Shown: positions 36,726-45,222, counted from the stretch's first letter. The stretch is DNA of 64,000 bases from Kribbella sp. NBC_01245 (GCF_036226525.1 NZ_CP108487.1:434001-498000), one strand, 5' to 3'. A program made the numbers and translations. The notes: generated by a model from the letters alone, not told the origin.

Positions 36726-37940
36726 ATGACCGACCGCCAGATTCCCCGCTGGTCCGAGCTCAAGCCCTTGCTCCGGCCCAAACCGCTCACGCTCGATGCG
36801 ACCGAGCGCCGCCTGGGCAAGGCGCTGACGATCGCGGATCTGCGCGCGATCGCCAAGCGCCGTACGCCGCGCTCGGTCTTCGACTACACCGACGGCGCGG
36901 CCGAGGGCGAGATCAGCCTGGGCCGGGCCCGCCAGTTGTTCGCCGAGATGGAGTTGCGGCCGTCGATCCTGCGTGACGTGTCCGATGTCGACACCAGTAC
37001 GACGATGCTGGGCGAGCGTTCCGCACAGCCGTTCGCGTTCGCGCCGACCGGGTTCACCCGGATGATGAACCACGAGGGCGAGAGCGCGGTCGTGCGGGTG
37101 GCGGACCGGGTCGGCATCCCGTACGCGTTGTCCACGATGGGCACCACCTCGATCGAGGACGTCGCGGCCGCCGCGCCGAACGCGCGCAAGTGGTTCCAGC
37201 TGTACGTCTGGAAAGACCGCGATTCCGGCGAGGACCTGGTGAAGCGCGCGGCCTCTGCCGGGTACGAGGCGTTGATGCTGACGGTCGACGTGCCGGTCGC
37301 GGGCGCGCGGTTGCGCGACGTACGGAACGGGTTCACGATCCCGCCTTCGCTGACGGCCAAGACGGTTCTGGACGCGGCGTCGCATCCGGCGTGGTGGATG
37401 AACCTGCTGACCACCAAGCCACTCACGTTCGCGTCACTCTCGAACTGGAACGGCACGGTCGCGGAGTTGCTGGACAAGCTGTTCGACCCGACCATGACGA
37501 TCGACGACCTGGCCTGGTTGCGTTCGATCTGGTCAGGACCGCTGATCGTGAAGGGTATCCAGACCGCGGACGACGCTCGCCGCGTGGTCGATGCCGGCGC
37601 AGACGCGATCGTGTTGTCGAACCATGGCGGCCGCCAGCTCGACCGGGCGCCAACGCCGCTGCGCATCCTGCCCGAGGTGTCCAAGGCCGTTGGCGACAAG
37701 GCCGAGGTCTATCTGGACACGGGCATCATGAGTGGCGCCGACATCGTTGCGGCGCTCGCGCTTGGTGCCGACGCGTGCCTGGTCGGTCGCGCGTACCTCT
37801 ATGGCCTGATGGCCGGGGGAGAGCGTGGCGTGCAGCGGGCGGCGGACATCCTGAGCACGGAAATCCGTCGCACGATGGCGCTGCTAGGCGTTCGTCAGGT
37901 GTCGGACCTCAATCCGGATCACGTTCGTCTTCCGCACTGA
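36726..37940 (+). CDS. lldD: FMN-dependent alpha-hydroxy-acid dehydrogenase/oxidase (L-lactate dehydrogenase type)
   Basis: 404 residues from ATG 36726 with GGAGAG upstream. The family blocks are complete: [36 protein letters not shown], the FMN-site [37 protein letters not shown], and [12 protein letters not shown] with the catalytic His and substrate Arg. It oxidises an L-2-hydroxy acid (lactate is the usual one) to the keto acid. The substrate and electron acceptor are not proven. The symbol is by similarity. Its 3' end overlaps the convergent kinase gene by 32 bases. Confidence 0.85.
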   Translation: MTDRQIPRWSELKPLLRPKPLTLDATERRLGKALTIADLRAIAKRRTPRSVFDYTDGAAEGEISLGRARQLFAEMELRPSILRDVSDVDTSTTMLGERSAQPFAFAPTGFTRMMNHEGESAVVRVADRVGIPYALSTMGTTSIEDVAAAAPNARKWFQLYVWKDRDSGEDLVKRAASAGYEALMLTVDVPVAGARLRDVRNGFTIPPSLTAKTVLDAASHPAWWMNLLTTKPLTFASLSNWNGTVAELLDKLFDPTMTIDDLAWLRSIWSGPLIVKGIQTADDARRVVDAGADAIVLSNHGGRQLDRAPTPLRILPEVSKAVGDKAEVYLDTGIMSGADIVAALALGADACLVGRAYLYGLMAGGERGVQRAADILSTEIRRTMALLGVRQVSDLNPDHVRLPH

Positions 37941-39111
37941 GGGGGAAGTGGGCCGTCACCCGGAAGCCGCCGCTGGGCGACCGGGTGGTGGTCATCGTGC
38001 CGCCGAGGGCGGTCGCACGTTCGCGCATGCCGACCAGGCCGTTGCCCTCGACAACTGTTTCCGGTACGCCGTTGCCGTCGTCGTCCACCCACAGCTCGAA
38101 GAACGTTCCGCCGTACTGGAGGTGGACGCCCACCTTGGTCGCGCCGCTGTGCCGAACCACGTTGGTCAGCGATTCCTGGATGATCCGGAAGGCCGCCCGG
38201 TCCACGCTCGTCGGGAGTGCATGCGGCAGACCGGCGCTGGTCTTGTAGACCTCCAACCCGGCCCCGGATGTCCGGCTGAGCAGGTGCTCGAGGCGCTCGA
38301 GTCCGGGCACGGGCTGTCGAGGAGCAGACTCGTCGGACTGACGCAGCACGCCGACGATGGAGCGCAACTCGACCAAGGCCTCCTTGCTGGCCTCCTTGAT
38401 CGCGGCCAGCGCCGTCCCGGCTTGCTCGGGTTGCCGGTCGACCAGGTGCAGCGCGACCCCGGCCTGCACGTTGATCAGCGAGATGTGGTGAGCCACCACG
38501 TCGTGCAACTCCTGCGCGATCCGCAGCCGCTCCTCGCCCGCGCGTCGCAGCTCTTCCTGTTTTCGGGTCCGCGCGACCGCGGCGGAACGCTCGCGGCCGT
38601 TTCGCACCAGTTCGGCGACGATGACCATCACCACGAACCAGGCGCCGACCGCGAGACTCTGATAGATCCCGTCCTCGTTGATGCCGAGTGCTATCCGCCC
38701 GAGGACGTGCCCGAAATACAGCGCGGCCGCGGCGACCCAACCCGCCAGCCGGTGCCCCGCGATCACGGCCGAGAAGACGGATATGACGAAGCTCAGGATG
38801 ACCGGACCATACGGATACTGCAGCAGCATGAACGTCAGCGTCGAGATCGTTGTCGCGGTCAAGACGAGGACCGGCCGCTGGCGCAGCCAGTACAGCGCGA
38901 TCGGCCCGATCAGCGCGAGCACCACCATCAGCGCATCGGGCTCACGCCGCTCGAGCTGGCCTCGGTAGGCGCCGTACGAGCCGGCGACCTGAACCAAGCC
39001 GATCGCAAGCGGCAGCCACAATCGGCGCAGCCGCCGCCGGGTGGAGGTGGGCTCAGAACTGGTCACGTATGAACCGTAGAGGCCGACGCCGACAAAAGTC
39101 ATCGCCGCCAC
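37909..39111 (-). CDS. NarL-type sensor histidine kinase (HisKA_3)
   Basis: Up to 400 residues; starts at 39102 or GTG 39066 are possible and no ribosome-binding site decides. The N-terminal half has about five or six hydrophobic segments with no recognised ligand domain. The phosphoacceptor helix is [22 protein letters not shown], and the ATPase part has the N box [15 protein letters not shown] and the glycine box DDDGNG. It needs a NarL-type partner and none is adjacent. The response regulator at 25828-26493, same strand and 11.4 kb downstream, is the natural candidate. Confidence 0.88.
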   Translation of the reverse strand: MAAMTFVGVGLYGSYVTSSEPTSTRRRLRRLWLPLAIGLVQVAGSYGAYRGQLERREPDALMVVLALIGPIALYWLRQRPVLVLTATTISTLTFMLLQYPYGPVILSFVISVFSAVIAGHRLAGWVAAAALYFGHVLGRIALGINEDGIYQSLAVGAWFVVMVIVAELVRNGRERSAAVARTRKQEELRRAGEERLRIAQELHDVVAHHISLINVQAGVALHLVDRQPEQAGTALAAIKEASKEALVELRSIVGVLRQSDESAPRQPVPGLERLEHLLSRTSGAGLEVYKTSAGLPHALPTSVDRAAFRIIQESLTNVVRHSGATKVGVHLQYGGTFFELWVDDDGNGVPETVVEGNGLVGMRERATALGGTMTTTRSPSGGFRVTAHFPLSAEDERDPD

Positions 39112-39156
39112 GGCGTATCCGCGACTGCGCCCTGGGGAGTATTACCAGGCGTTGGA

Positions 39157-39162
39157 TACTGT
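39157..39162 (+). promoter_or_regulatory. Possible -10 element giving a leaderless mRNA
   Basis: TACTGT ends 8 bases before the ATG at 39171, so transcription would start at or a few bases before the first codon. No Shine-Dalgarno sequence is visible between them. Leaderless genes are frequent in actinobacteria. No clear -35 was seen. Confidence 0.35.
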
Positions 39163-39170
39163 AGAAACGC

Positions 39171-39779
39171 ATGACCCGCCAATTACGTATCGCCATGATC
39201 GGGATCGACGGATCAGGCAAGACCACGCTCGCCCATGCCCTCGCCGACCAACTCACCGCAGCCGGCCGACCGGCCGCCTATCTGCAGGCTCCCAGTGGCC
39301 GACCGACACTGAATCGGCTGGCGGTTCGCCTCGGTCGCCGCGACGCCATCGATCTCTTCGGCCGGTTCGTCTATCTCGCGATCGAATCGACCATCCGCTT
39401 CGCCGTGATCAGCTACGCCTTGATCAAGTCCGCTCTGACCGGGCGGATCGCCGTGCTCGATCGCTATGTGTACTGCCAGTTCGCGGTCGTGCGTGCCAGG
39501 CGGCAATCTGGTGAGCGATTCATCCGCGCGCTGTTCGGGCTGTTCCCGAAGCCGGATCTCGTGTTCTTCCTGGCGGTCTCACCCGAGATCGCCCAGCGTC
39601 GGGTGGCGCTGCGGGGTACCGACTCCGAGGAGCTCGAGTACTTGATGGCCTCCGACCAGGCCTACCGGTCGCTGCCGGAATGGCCGGACTTCGTCGTGAT
39701 CGACGCGGATGCGGGTCCCGACGAAGTCCTGGCCGAGGTGGTGAATTTGGTTCAGGACGCGTACAGGCCGTTGGCGTAG
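39171..39779 (+). CDS. Thymidylate-kinase-like P-loop nucleoside/nucleotide kinase
   Basis: 202 residues. The P loop is MIGIDGSGKTTLAHALADQL and the Mg/base-site motif is LDRYVYCQF (the DRY-type motif of thymidylate kinases). A LID-like arginine region reads AQRRVALRG. It is short and diverges in the middle, so it may not be the housekeeping dTMP kinase. It may phosphorylate another nucleotide or lie in a secondary pathway. It begins without a ribosome-binding site and converges on a PPOX gene with 28 bases of overlap. Confidence 0.72.
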   Translation: MTRQLRIAMIGIDGSGKTTLAHALADQLTAAGRPAAYLQAPSGRPTLNRLAVRLGRRDAIDLFGRFVYLAIESTIRFAVISYALIKSALTGRIAVLDRYVYCQFAVVRARRQSGERFIRALFGLFPKPDLVFFLAVSPEIAQRRVALRGTDSEELEYLMASDQAYRSLPEWPDFVVIDADAGPDEVLAEVVNLVQDAYRPLA

Positions 39780-40384
39780 CTGGGGCCGTAGTACTCCTCG
39801 AGGGTGGCGAGGTCGTCCTCTTGCCGCTCGAGGGCCTTGGCGATGCGCGGGCGGCTCGGCACGGCGTCGAGGTTCCAGGTCTCCGGCTTCCACAAGCTGG
39901 AGCGGAGGAACGCCTTCGAGCAGTGGTGGAAGATCTCGTCGATCTCGACCAGCAAGGCCAGCTGCGGCCGATGGCCCTTCACGATCATCTCGTCGAAGAA
40001 GGGTGCGTCCTTCACGAGGCGGGCGCGCCCGTTGATGCGGAGCGTGTCGCCGCGGCCGGGCAGGACGAAGATCAGCCCGACGTGCGGGTTGGACAGGATG
40101 TTGCGGAAGCCGTCCATCCGCCGATTGCCCGGTCGCTCAGGCAGCGCGATCGTGCGGTCGTCCAGTACGACGGCCAGGCCGGCCGGATCGCCCTTGGGGG
40201 AGACGTCGCAGTTGCCGTCCGCATCGGAGGTCGCGATCAGGCAGAACGGCGACGCGGCGAGCCACTGGCGGTCGAGCTCGTGGAGCGCGGAGCGGGCCTT
40301 CTCGGCAGTGCGCTTCAGGGGTGGCGGAACGATCTCCCGCAGCTCTTCTTGGGTAGTGATCTCGACCAGTCCAGGAATCTCCAT
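39752..40384 (-). CDS. Pyridoxamine 5'-phosphate oxidase-family (FMN-dependent) protein, MSMEG_1061-like
   Basis: 210 residues from ATG 40384. The flavin-binding split barrel is visible: FCLIATSDADGNCDVSPKGDPAGLAVVLDDRTIALPERPGNRRMDGFRNIL and VGLIFVLPGRGDTLRINGRA in pieces. Members of this subgroup bind FMN or F420 and reduce various small molecules. The start ATG shares a base with the stop of the MFS gene upstream (TGATG read on the minus strand), so they form a coupled pair. This suggests the enzyme modifies what the pump carries. Confidence 0.85.
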   Translation of the reverse strand: MEIPGLVEITTQEELREIVPPPLKRTAEKARSALHELDRQWLAASPFCLIATSDADGNCDVSPKGDPAGLAVVLDDRTIALPERPGNRRMDGFRNILSNPHVGLIFVLPGRGDTLRINGRARLVKDAPFFDEMIVKGHRPQLALLVEIDEIFHHCSKAFLRSSLWKPETWNLDAVPSRPRIAKALERQEDDLATLEEYYGPSYANGLYAS

Positions 40385-41628
40385 CAGTGCGCATACTCCT
40401 TTGTAGGCAAGGAACTCCGTGCTGCCCATCGTACGGCGGGACCAGTCAGGCAACTGGTACCTAGGAAGAGCGCACCGACCAGCAGCCAGCCGATCGGACC
40501 CCAGCCGAGGATCATCGTGGTGAGCAAAACCGGGCCTAGCATCCTGGCGATAGCCGGCCCACTTCCGAAGAAGCCCTGGTACTGACCCTGCTTGTCCGCA
40601 GGCGCCAGAGCGAAGCTGATCTCCCAGGAGCCCGACGCCAGCATCATCTCGCCAAAGACGAGTAGAGCCGCGCCGAGACCGAGTACCAGTACGGCCGACT
40701 CCGTGGACAATCCGGTTGCCGATAGTGCGAATACCGCGCAGGCGAGGAGCATGGCCAGTCCGGCGTTCCTTACTGACTTGGAGGCGGTCCGAAGGTCAGT
40801 GACGCGCCGGGCCACCTTCACCTGGAAGAAGGTGACAGTCATCGTGTTGAGCACCAGTAGCGCGGCCATAGTCCAACCAGGCGCGTCGGTCTGGGTGACG
40901 ATCCACAACGGCAGCACCAGGCTCAGGAGCGGCATGTAGAGCAGCATGATCGCGTTGAGCAGCGTCAGTACGGCGTAAGGCTTGTCCCGCAGCACTGCGA
41001 GCTTCGGCCCGGCGGTGCGGGTGGTAGCGGCTGCGACGGCCGGAAGCCGGTGCAACGCGATTGCGGCGATCAGGAAGCTCAGACCGTCCAGTGCGAACAC
41101 AACCAAGTACGCCGCGGAGGTGTCGACGGTGAGCGCCAAACCGCCTATGCCGGCGCCGATCGCTAGACCGGCGTTGACCGTCGACTGGAGGTACGCGCGA
41201 ACAGTGGTTCGCTCAGCCGCGTCAACCAGTCCTGCGAGTAGCGCCTGCCTCGCGGCGGCCAAACCTGTCTGAGCTGTTGCGTAGACGATGGCGGCTGCTA
41301 CGAATAGCGGGAACGACCGGACGAAGAGGAATGACCCGACGGCTGTAGCGGTCAAGACGGCCAGGAGGATCGCCGTACCGCGTGGGCCTCGTCGGTCGGC
41401 CAGGTGCCCGAGGGGTACGCCGGCGAGGAATCCGACGGCCCAGGCGATCGTCAGGCCTAGTCCGACCTGGCCCGCGCTCAGACCGACCACGCGGGTGAAG
41501 AAGAGGGCCGAGGTGACGAGGAAGGCGCCGTCGCCGATGGCGTTCGCCAGCTGGGCCAGGGCTAGGCCCCGAGCATGGCCGGCGGGCGGCAGAAGGCCTG
41601 CGGTTCGGCGTACTGCGGTGGTGGTCAT
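40384..41628 (-). CDS. MFS transporter
   Basis: 414 residues with about twelve hydrophobic segments. The MFS loop signature is present as GVPLGHLADRRGPRGTAI after helix 2, and SALFFTRVVGLSAGQVGLGLTIAW lies before it. It resembles actinobacterial efflux pumps. The last base of its stop is the start of the PPOX-family gene, so the two are made together. The substrate is unknown. The upstream 340-base gap is shared with the sulfur locus on the other strand. Confidence 0.88.
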   Translation of the reverse strand: MTTTAVRRTAGLLPPAGHARGLALAQLANAIGDGAFLVTSALFFTRVVGLSAGQVGLGLTIAWAVGFLAGVPLGHLADRRGPRGTAILLAVLTATAVGSFLFVRSFPLFVAAAIVYATAQTGLAAARQALLAGLVDAAERTTVRAYLQSTVNAGLAIGAGIGGLALTVDTSAAYLVVFALDGLSFLIAAIALHRLPAVAAATTRTAGPKLAVLRDKPYAVLTLLNAIMLLYMPLLSLVLPLWIVTQTDAPGWTMAALLVLNTMTVTFFQVKVARRVTDLRTASKSVRNAGLAMLLACAVFALSATGLSTESAVLVLGLGAALLVFGEMMLASGSWEISFALAPADKQGQYQGFFGSGPAIARMLGPVLLTTMILGWGPIGWLLVGALFLGTSCLTGPAVRWAARSSLPTKEYAH

Positions 41629-41795
41629 CTCGTCTCCCTTGAGCTCGGTGCTTTGAGCCTATTGATCGATCGGCCCAGCTGGGAGATCCACTTTGGCCTC
41701 ATTCGCATGGGCCACTTGGATCCGGCCTGACCGAATGGTGAGAAGCGCGGAGAGACGGTTGACGAATGTCTAGTGCGCCTGTTGACATTGACCTC

Positions 41796-41867
41796 ATGAC
41801 CGCCGAATTGATCTTGGTGCAGCGCCGCCATATCGATTTGCTGCGTGTCGCGTCCCAGGCGTGTTAA
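41796..41867 (+). CDS. 23-residue leader peptide ending in Cys (actinobacterial sulfur-gene leader)
   Basis: The small frame begins MTAELILVQRRHIDLLRV and ends SQAC before TAA. The RRHxDLxRV core followed by a terminal Cys matches the short putative leader peptides that precede cysteine and sulfur-assimilation genes in Streptomyces and relatives. No Shine-Dalgarno is seen. A TTGACG/TGACAT pair at 41759/41783 could start transcription at the ATG itself. The UGU Cys codon is the last sense codon (41862-41864), so ribosomes short of Cys-tRNA would stall at the very end of the leader. It lies 104 bases before a sulfur-scavenging monooxygenase gene. Confidence 0.75.
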   Translation: MTAELILVQRRHIDLLRVASQAC

Positions 41868-41971
41868 ATCCGCCTCGTTTCCCGTTGATCGCCACGGCCT
41901 GACCGCCTGGCGCTGATCCCCTGTGCGTCCTTTCCGATCGCACGATCTCTCTTTTGGAACGAGGAATTTCC
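41868..41971 (+). promoter_or_regulatory. Candidate translational attenuator of the sulfur operon
   Basis: CCTCGTT (41873-41879) is the exact reverse complement of AACGAGG (41958-41964), which holds the Shine-Dalgarno of the monooxygenase gene. The pairing extends to 9 bp with one bulged T (CC at 41881-41882 with GG at 41956-41957). A small stem CGCCA/TGGCG (41890-41912) lies between. A ribosome stalled on the leader's last codon would cover CCTCGTT and free the ribosome-binding site. The model is inferred from pairing and spacing. Confidence 0.55.
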
Positions 41972-43189
41972 ATGACCACTGTTTCGCATCGTCCTGCCCT
42001 TACGCCGGTCAAACCAAAAACTTCTGAGGAATGGATTCAGCGGGCGGCCGAGGTGGCCGCCATTCTCGCCGTTGACGCCGCCGAGCGGGATCGCGCCGGC
42101 GCTACGCCGTTCGAGGAGGTGCGCCTGCTGAAGGAGTCCGGCCTGGTCACGTTGCTCGGCCCGGCCGAACACGGCGGCGGCGGGCAGACCTGGCCCACGG
42201 CGTACCAGGTGATCCGTACGGTCGCGGCGGCCGACGGGTCGATCGGCCAGCTGCTCGGGTACCACCTGCTCTGGTTCTGGGCGGCCCGCCTGGTCGGCAC
42301 CCGCGAGCAGATCGCTCATGTGGAGGCGGAGGCCACCAAGAACAAGTGGTTTTTCGGCGGTGCGGTCAATCCGCGCGACGAGGACGTGATCGTCACCGAC
42401 GAGGGCGACACCATCGTGTTCAACGGGCGGAAGAGCTTCTCGACTGGCAGCAAGGTCTCGGACGTGACCGTGCTGGAGGGCACTCTGCTCGGCAGTGACA
42501 CGCACGTTTTCGCGATCGTGCCGTCGGATATCGAAGGCCTGAACTTCCACGACGACTGGGACAACCTCGGTCAGCGGCTGACCGAGAGTGGCAGCGTCAG
42601 CCTCAACCACGTCCGCGTTGGCTGGGATCAGGCGGCTGGTTTTGTCGGCAAGACCTTCCAGCCCCGGGTTTATAACACGTTGAATGTCCCGACAATCCAG
42701 CTGGTATTCGTCAATTTCTATCTGGGGATCGCCCGTGGTGCGCTGGAAACAGCGATCACCTACACGCGCGAGAAAAGCCGGTCCTGGTTGCACGGTGGTT
42801 ATGAGAATGCCGTGGACGAGCCTTATGTGATCGATATCTACGGCGATTTACAGGCCAAGCTCTGGGCCGCCGAGGCGCTTGCGGATGCGGTCGCACTCGA
42901 GGGGCAGCGAATTCACGAGAACGCGTGGGAGGTCACCGCGGAACAACGCGGAGAGCACGAGGTGCGCGTTGCCGCGTTGAAGGCGCGGGCGACCGAGGTG
43001 GCGTTGGAGGTGACCAGCCGGATCTTCGAGGTCACGGGTGCGCGGGCGACGGCCAGTAAGGAAGGTCTCGACCGGTTCTGGCGGAACGTGCGTACGCACA
43101 CGCTGCACGACCCTGTGGCCTATAAGCGGCGTGAGGTCGGCCGGCACCTCCTGACCGGCGAACTGCCCGAGCCCACCTGGTACTCCTGA
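41972..43189 (+). CDS. Flavin-dependent monooxygenase of the acyl-CoA dehydrogenase fold (DszC/SfnB-like), sulfur acquisition
   Basis: 405 residues from ATG 41972, 7 bases after GAGGA. The fold is that of acyl-CoA dehydrogenases, but the blocks GPAEHGGGGQTWPTAYQVIR, ADGSIGQLLGYHLLW and FWRNVRTHTLHDPVAYKRREVG place it in the DszC/SfnB-like group. These use reduced flavin to oxidise organosulfur compounds when sulfate is scarce. The leader peptide upstream and the sfnG remnant downstream support this. A partner flavin reductase is not in the window. Confidence 0.88.
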   Translation: MTTVSHRPALTPVKPKTSEEWIQRAAEVAAILAVDAAERDRAGATPFEEVRLLKESGLVTLLGPAEHGGGGQTWPTAYQVIRTVAAADGSIGQLLGYHLLWFWAARLVGTREQIAHVEAEATKNKWFFGGAVNPRDEDVIVTDEGDTIVFNGRKSFSTGSKVSDVTVLEGTLLGSDTHVFAIVPSDIEGLNFHDDWDNLGQRLTESGSVSLNHVRVGWDQAAGFVGKTFQPRVYNTLNVPTIQLVFVNFYLGIARGALETAITYTREKSRSWLHGGYENAVDEPYVIDIYGDLQAKLWAAEALADAVALEGQRIHENAWEVTAEQRGEHEVRVAALKARATEVALEVTSRIFEVTGARATASKEGLDRFWRNVRTHTLHDPVAYKRREVGRHLLTGELPEPTWYS

Positions 43190-43201
43190 GAGGTACGGCC
43201 G

Positions 43202-43821
43202 ATGACCACCGAAAGAGTGTCCGACCAGGTCCGCTACACCGCCAGCTACGGCGCCGAGTTCCAGTACGAGTCGACCAGCTTCAGCCTCGCTCTGCTGCTG
43301 GCGACTGAGCGGCTCAAGGTGATCGCTGCGGTCCATCCCGGCCTCTGGCAACCCGGCGTACTCGCGAAGCTCGGTGCCACGGCGGACCACCTGTCCAACG
43401 GCAGGTTCGCGGTGAACGTGGTCAGCGGCTGGTTCGAGGGGGAGTTCACCGCACTTGGTGAGCCGTGGCTCGAGCACGACGAGCGCTACCGGAGGTCTGC
43501 CGAGTTCCTGCAGGTGCTGCGCCGGCTGTGGACAGAGGACGACGTGGAGTTTGCCGGGGACTTCTACCGGATCCGCAACTTCACCTTGAAGCCCAAGCCG
43601 GTTGTGGTTCCTGAGCTCTTCCAGGGCGGCAGCTGATCGGCACGCCCGAGCAGATCGCCGAGCGAATCGTGGCCTATCGGCACTGCGGAGTCGACCTGAT
43701 CCTCGGTGGTTTCCTGCACTTCCAGGAGGAGATCGAGTACTTCGGCGCGAAGGTGCTGCCGCTCGTGCGCGAACTCGAAGCGTCCCCTGCCGGCACCGGG
43801 GCGGAGCTGGCAGGGGTCTGA
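43202..43821 (+). pseudogene. sfnG: Dimethylsulfone monooxygenase (sfnG) remnant with two deletions
   Basis: An LLM-class FMNH2-dependent monooxygenase in pieces. The frame from 43202 starts MTTERV, then jumps to QVRYTASYGAE, skipping about 45 residues of the family N-terminus. It continues well conserved (LKVIAAVHPGLW, VNVVSGWF, GEPWLEHDERYRRS, FTLKPKP) to FQGGS and a stop at 43636. The family C-terminus resumes at once in another frame from 43633 (LIGTPEQIAERIVAYRHCGVD, FLHFQEEIEYFG, LPLVRELE) to 43821. About 130-150 middle residues are lost, so the protein cannot be functional. It is 12 bases after the monooxygenase gene. Confidence 0.85.
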
Positions 43822-43830
43822 TGAGGCGTC

Positions 43831-43861
43831 GGGCTGGGTGGTCTCAGGTGCCACCCAGCCC
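43831..43861. terminator. Bidirectional hairpin terminator
   Basis: GGGCTGGGTGG (43831-43841) and its exact reverse complement (43851-43861) enclose a 9-base loop. It lies between the converging sfnG remnant (ends 43821) and the lyase-like gene (ends 43867). Confidence 0.75.
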
Positions 43862-43866
43862 GGGGC

Positions 43867-44640
43867 TCACTCGTACTTGTAGGCCTTCAGATTGCGGAGC
43901 AGTAGGTGGCAGTTCTGCAACGAGCCGGAGGTGTCGCCGAGCGACCGGTAGATGCCCCACTTGGGCCGGAGCCGGTCGCCGAGCCAGGTGTCGACGCCGG
44001 TCTTCGTGGTGTCGATGACGGTCGTGCCGCCGTTGCGCACCACCCAGCGCAACCGGCCGTTGGAGCCATCGCCGGCCTTGATCTCGACCTCGGTATCGAT
44101 CCAGCGGTTCTGCAGCGGGGCAAGGTCGACGGCTCCGACCAGGACATTGCCCTCAGTGACCTTGAACTCGATCTTCGGCACGCTGCCGTGGCGCCGCAAC
44201 GACATCACCGTGACAGGCGCGGAACCGAGGCCCGGCATCTTGGTCTGCATGATGTGGGTGAAGGTCGTCGTGGCCTTGAGGCTCGTGGGGATGTACATCG
44301 AGTAGGTGATTCGCCAGGTCTGGCCGTTGAAGATGTCCACCACGTTGCCGCTCTGGCGCATGCCGCGGACTTCGTTGCGTTGCCGGTCGGTTGAGGTGTC
44401 GCGGTCCTGCGTGTGCATGTCGAAGCGGTAGCTGTCGCCGCTCACGTAGATATGCGTGGCGCTCGGGTGTGAGTCGGCGCGGTCGTCCTCGATGCCTTCG
44501 AATGCACGCAGGCCGGTGCTGCTGGGGGTCGGATTCCACTTCAGGTTCCAGCCGGCGGCGGTTGCCGGGAGCGTGCCGGTAAGGCTCAGGGGGAGCGCGG
44601 CGGCGCTGCCGAGCAGGAGGGATCTGCGGCTCAGGGCCAT
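43867..44640 (-). CDS. Tat-exported heparin-lyase-like (concanavalin-fold) protein
   Basis: 257 residues. A twin-arginine signal is visible (SRRSLLLGSAAALPLSLTG) with cleavage near ATA. The mature part resembles the heparin lyase I / polysaccharide lyase jelly-roll family: DRQRNEVRG, GQTWRITYSMYIP, THIMQTKM, NRWIDTEVEIKAGDGSNGRLRWVVRNG and KWGIYRS. It probably binds or cleaves an acidic polysaccharide outside the cell. Catalytic residues cannot be assigned with confidence. A good promoter precedes it at 44701-44730. Confidence 0.72.
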   Translation of the reverse strand: MALSRRSLLLGSAAALPLSLTGTLPATAAGWNLKWNPTPSSTGLRAFEGIEDDRADSHPSATHIYVSGDSYRFDMHTQDRDTSTDRQRNEVRGMRQSGNVVDIFNGQTWRITYSMYIPTSLKATTTFTHIMQTKMPGLGSAPVTVMSLRRHGSVPKIEFKVTEGNVLVGAVDLAPLQNRWIDTEVEIKAGDGSNGRLRWVVRNGGTTVIDTTKTGVDTWLGDRLRPKWGIYRSLGDTSGSLQNCHLLLRNLKAYKYE

Positions 44641-44700
44641 GGGTTTCTCCTTCGTGCTTTGGAGGGTGGACGTCGCCGCAGGGATTGGAAAACGGTCTTA

Positions 44701-44730
44701 CTAATAGTCGCCGAGTCGTGTGGGTGTCAA
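44701..44730 (-). promoter_or_regulatory. Sigma-70-type promoter of the lyase-like gene
   Basis: On the minus strand a perfect -35 TTGACA (44725-44730) is followed after 18 bases by TATTAG (44701-44706). The start point would be near 44694, leaving a leader of about 55 bases before the ATG at 44640. Confidence 0.55.
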
Positions 44731-44808
44731 TGGGCAGTGGCGGGCGATCGGTGAAATTGACCTGTGGATAACGCGGATTTGGGCTCATAACGCGTGCATC
44801 TTCCCTGC

Positions 44809-45222
44809 ATGGGATTTCAGGATCTGTCAGAGGGTTGGCGGGACCGGCCGGTGTCGGACCCGCATGTGATGGCCGACGTGGTCGACCTGTTCGTGTCCGA
44901 GCAGAGTCGGCACTGCGGCGCGCTCTACCTGCTCTTTTGCGACGAGCAGAATCGCGTGGCTTTGCCGATGGTGTTCGACGACGTCGATGTCGGCCAGCCG
45001 GAGGATTGCCGGGAGCGGCTGGTGCCGATTCTCGCGATGGTCGGTCAGCGGTTGCCGGGCGGCAGCGTGGTGGCGGCGCTCGGCCGGCGAGGTCTGCCGC
45101 GTGTTACCGCGGTCGACCTGGAGTGGATGGCGGGAGTCCGTGACGCGTGTGAGCGAGTGCAGACGCGTCTACTCGGCTTCTACGTCGCCGTTCCGGATGG
45201 GATCCTCAACGGGATGCCCTGA
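44809..45222 (+). CDS. Conserved hypothetical protein, possibly RadC/JAB-like
   Basis: 137 residues from ATG 44809. It is soluble with no signal. The layout resembles a small actinobacterial protein family I associate loosely with a JAB/RadC-like fold: HCGALYLLFCDEQNRVALPMVF, then GGSVVAALGRRGLPRVTAVDLEWMAGVR and GFYVAVPDG. No intact JAMM metal motif is visible, so catalysis is not claimed. Its last 54 bases overlap the convergent HIT-like gene. Confidence 0.55.
   Translation: MGFQDLSEGWRDRPVSDPHVMADVVDLFVSEQSRHCGALYLLFCDEQNRVALPMVFDDVDVGQPEDCRERLVPILAMVGQRLPGGSVVAALGRRGLPRVTAVDLEWMAGVRDACERVQTRLLGFYVAVPDGILNGMP

Noticed and set aside
37900..37925. GTGATCCGGAT at the kinase 3' end as a remnant of the response-regulator start
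   Set aside because: It resembles the regulator's GTGATTCGGGTAT, but the bases also encode the natural Asn-Pro-Asp-His-Val end of the dehydrogenase, so chance is the simpler reading.
41782..41787. TTGACA as a -35 element for the sulfur operon
   Set aside because: It lies only 8 bases before the leader ATG and no -10 fits downstream without placing the start inside the leader.
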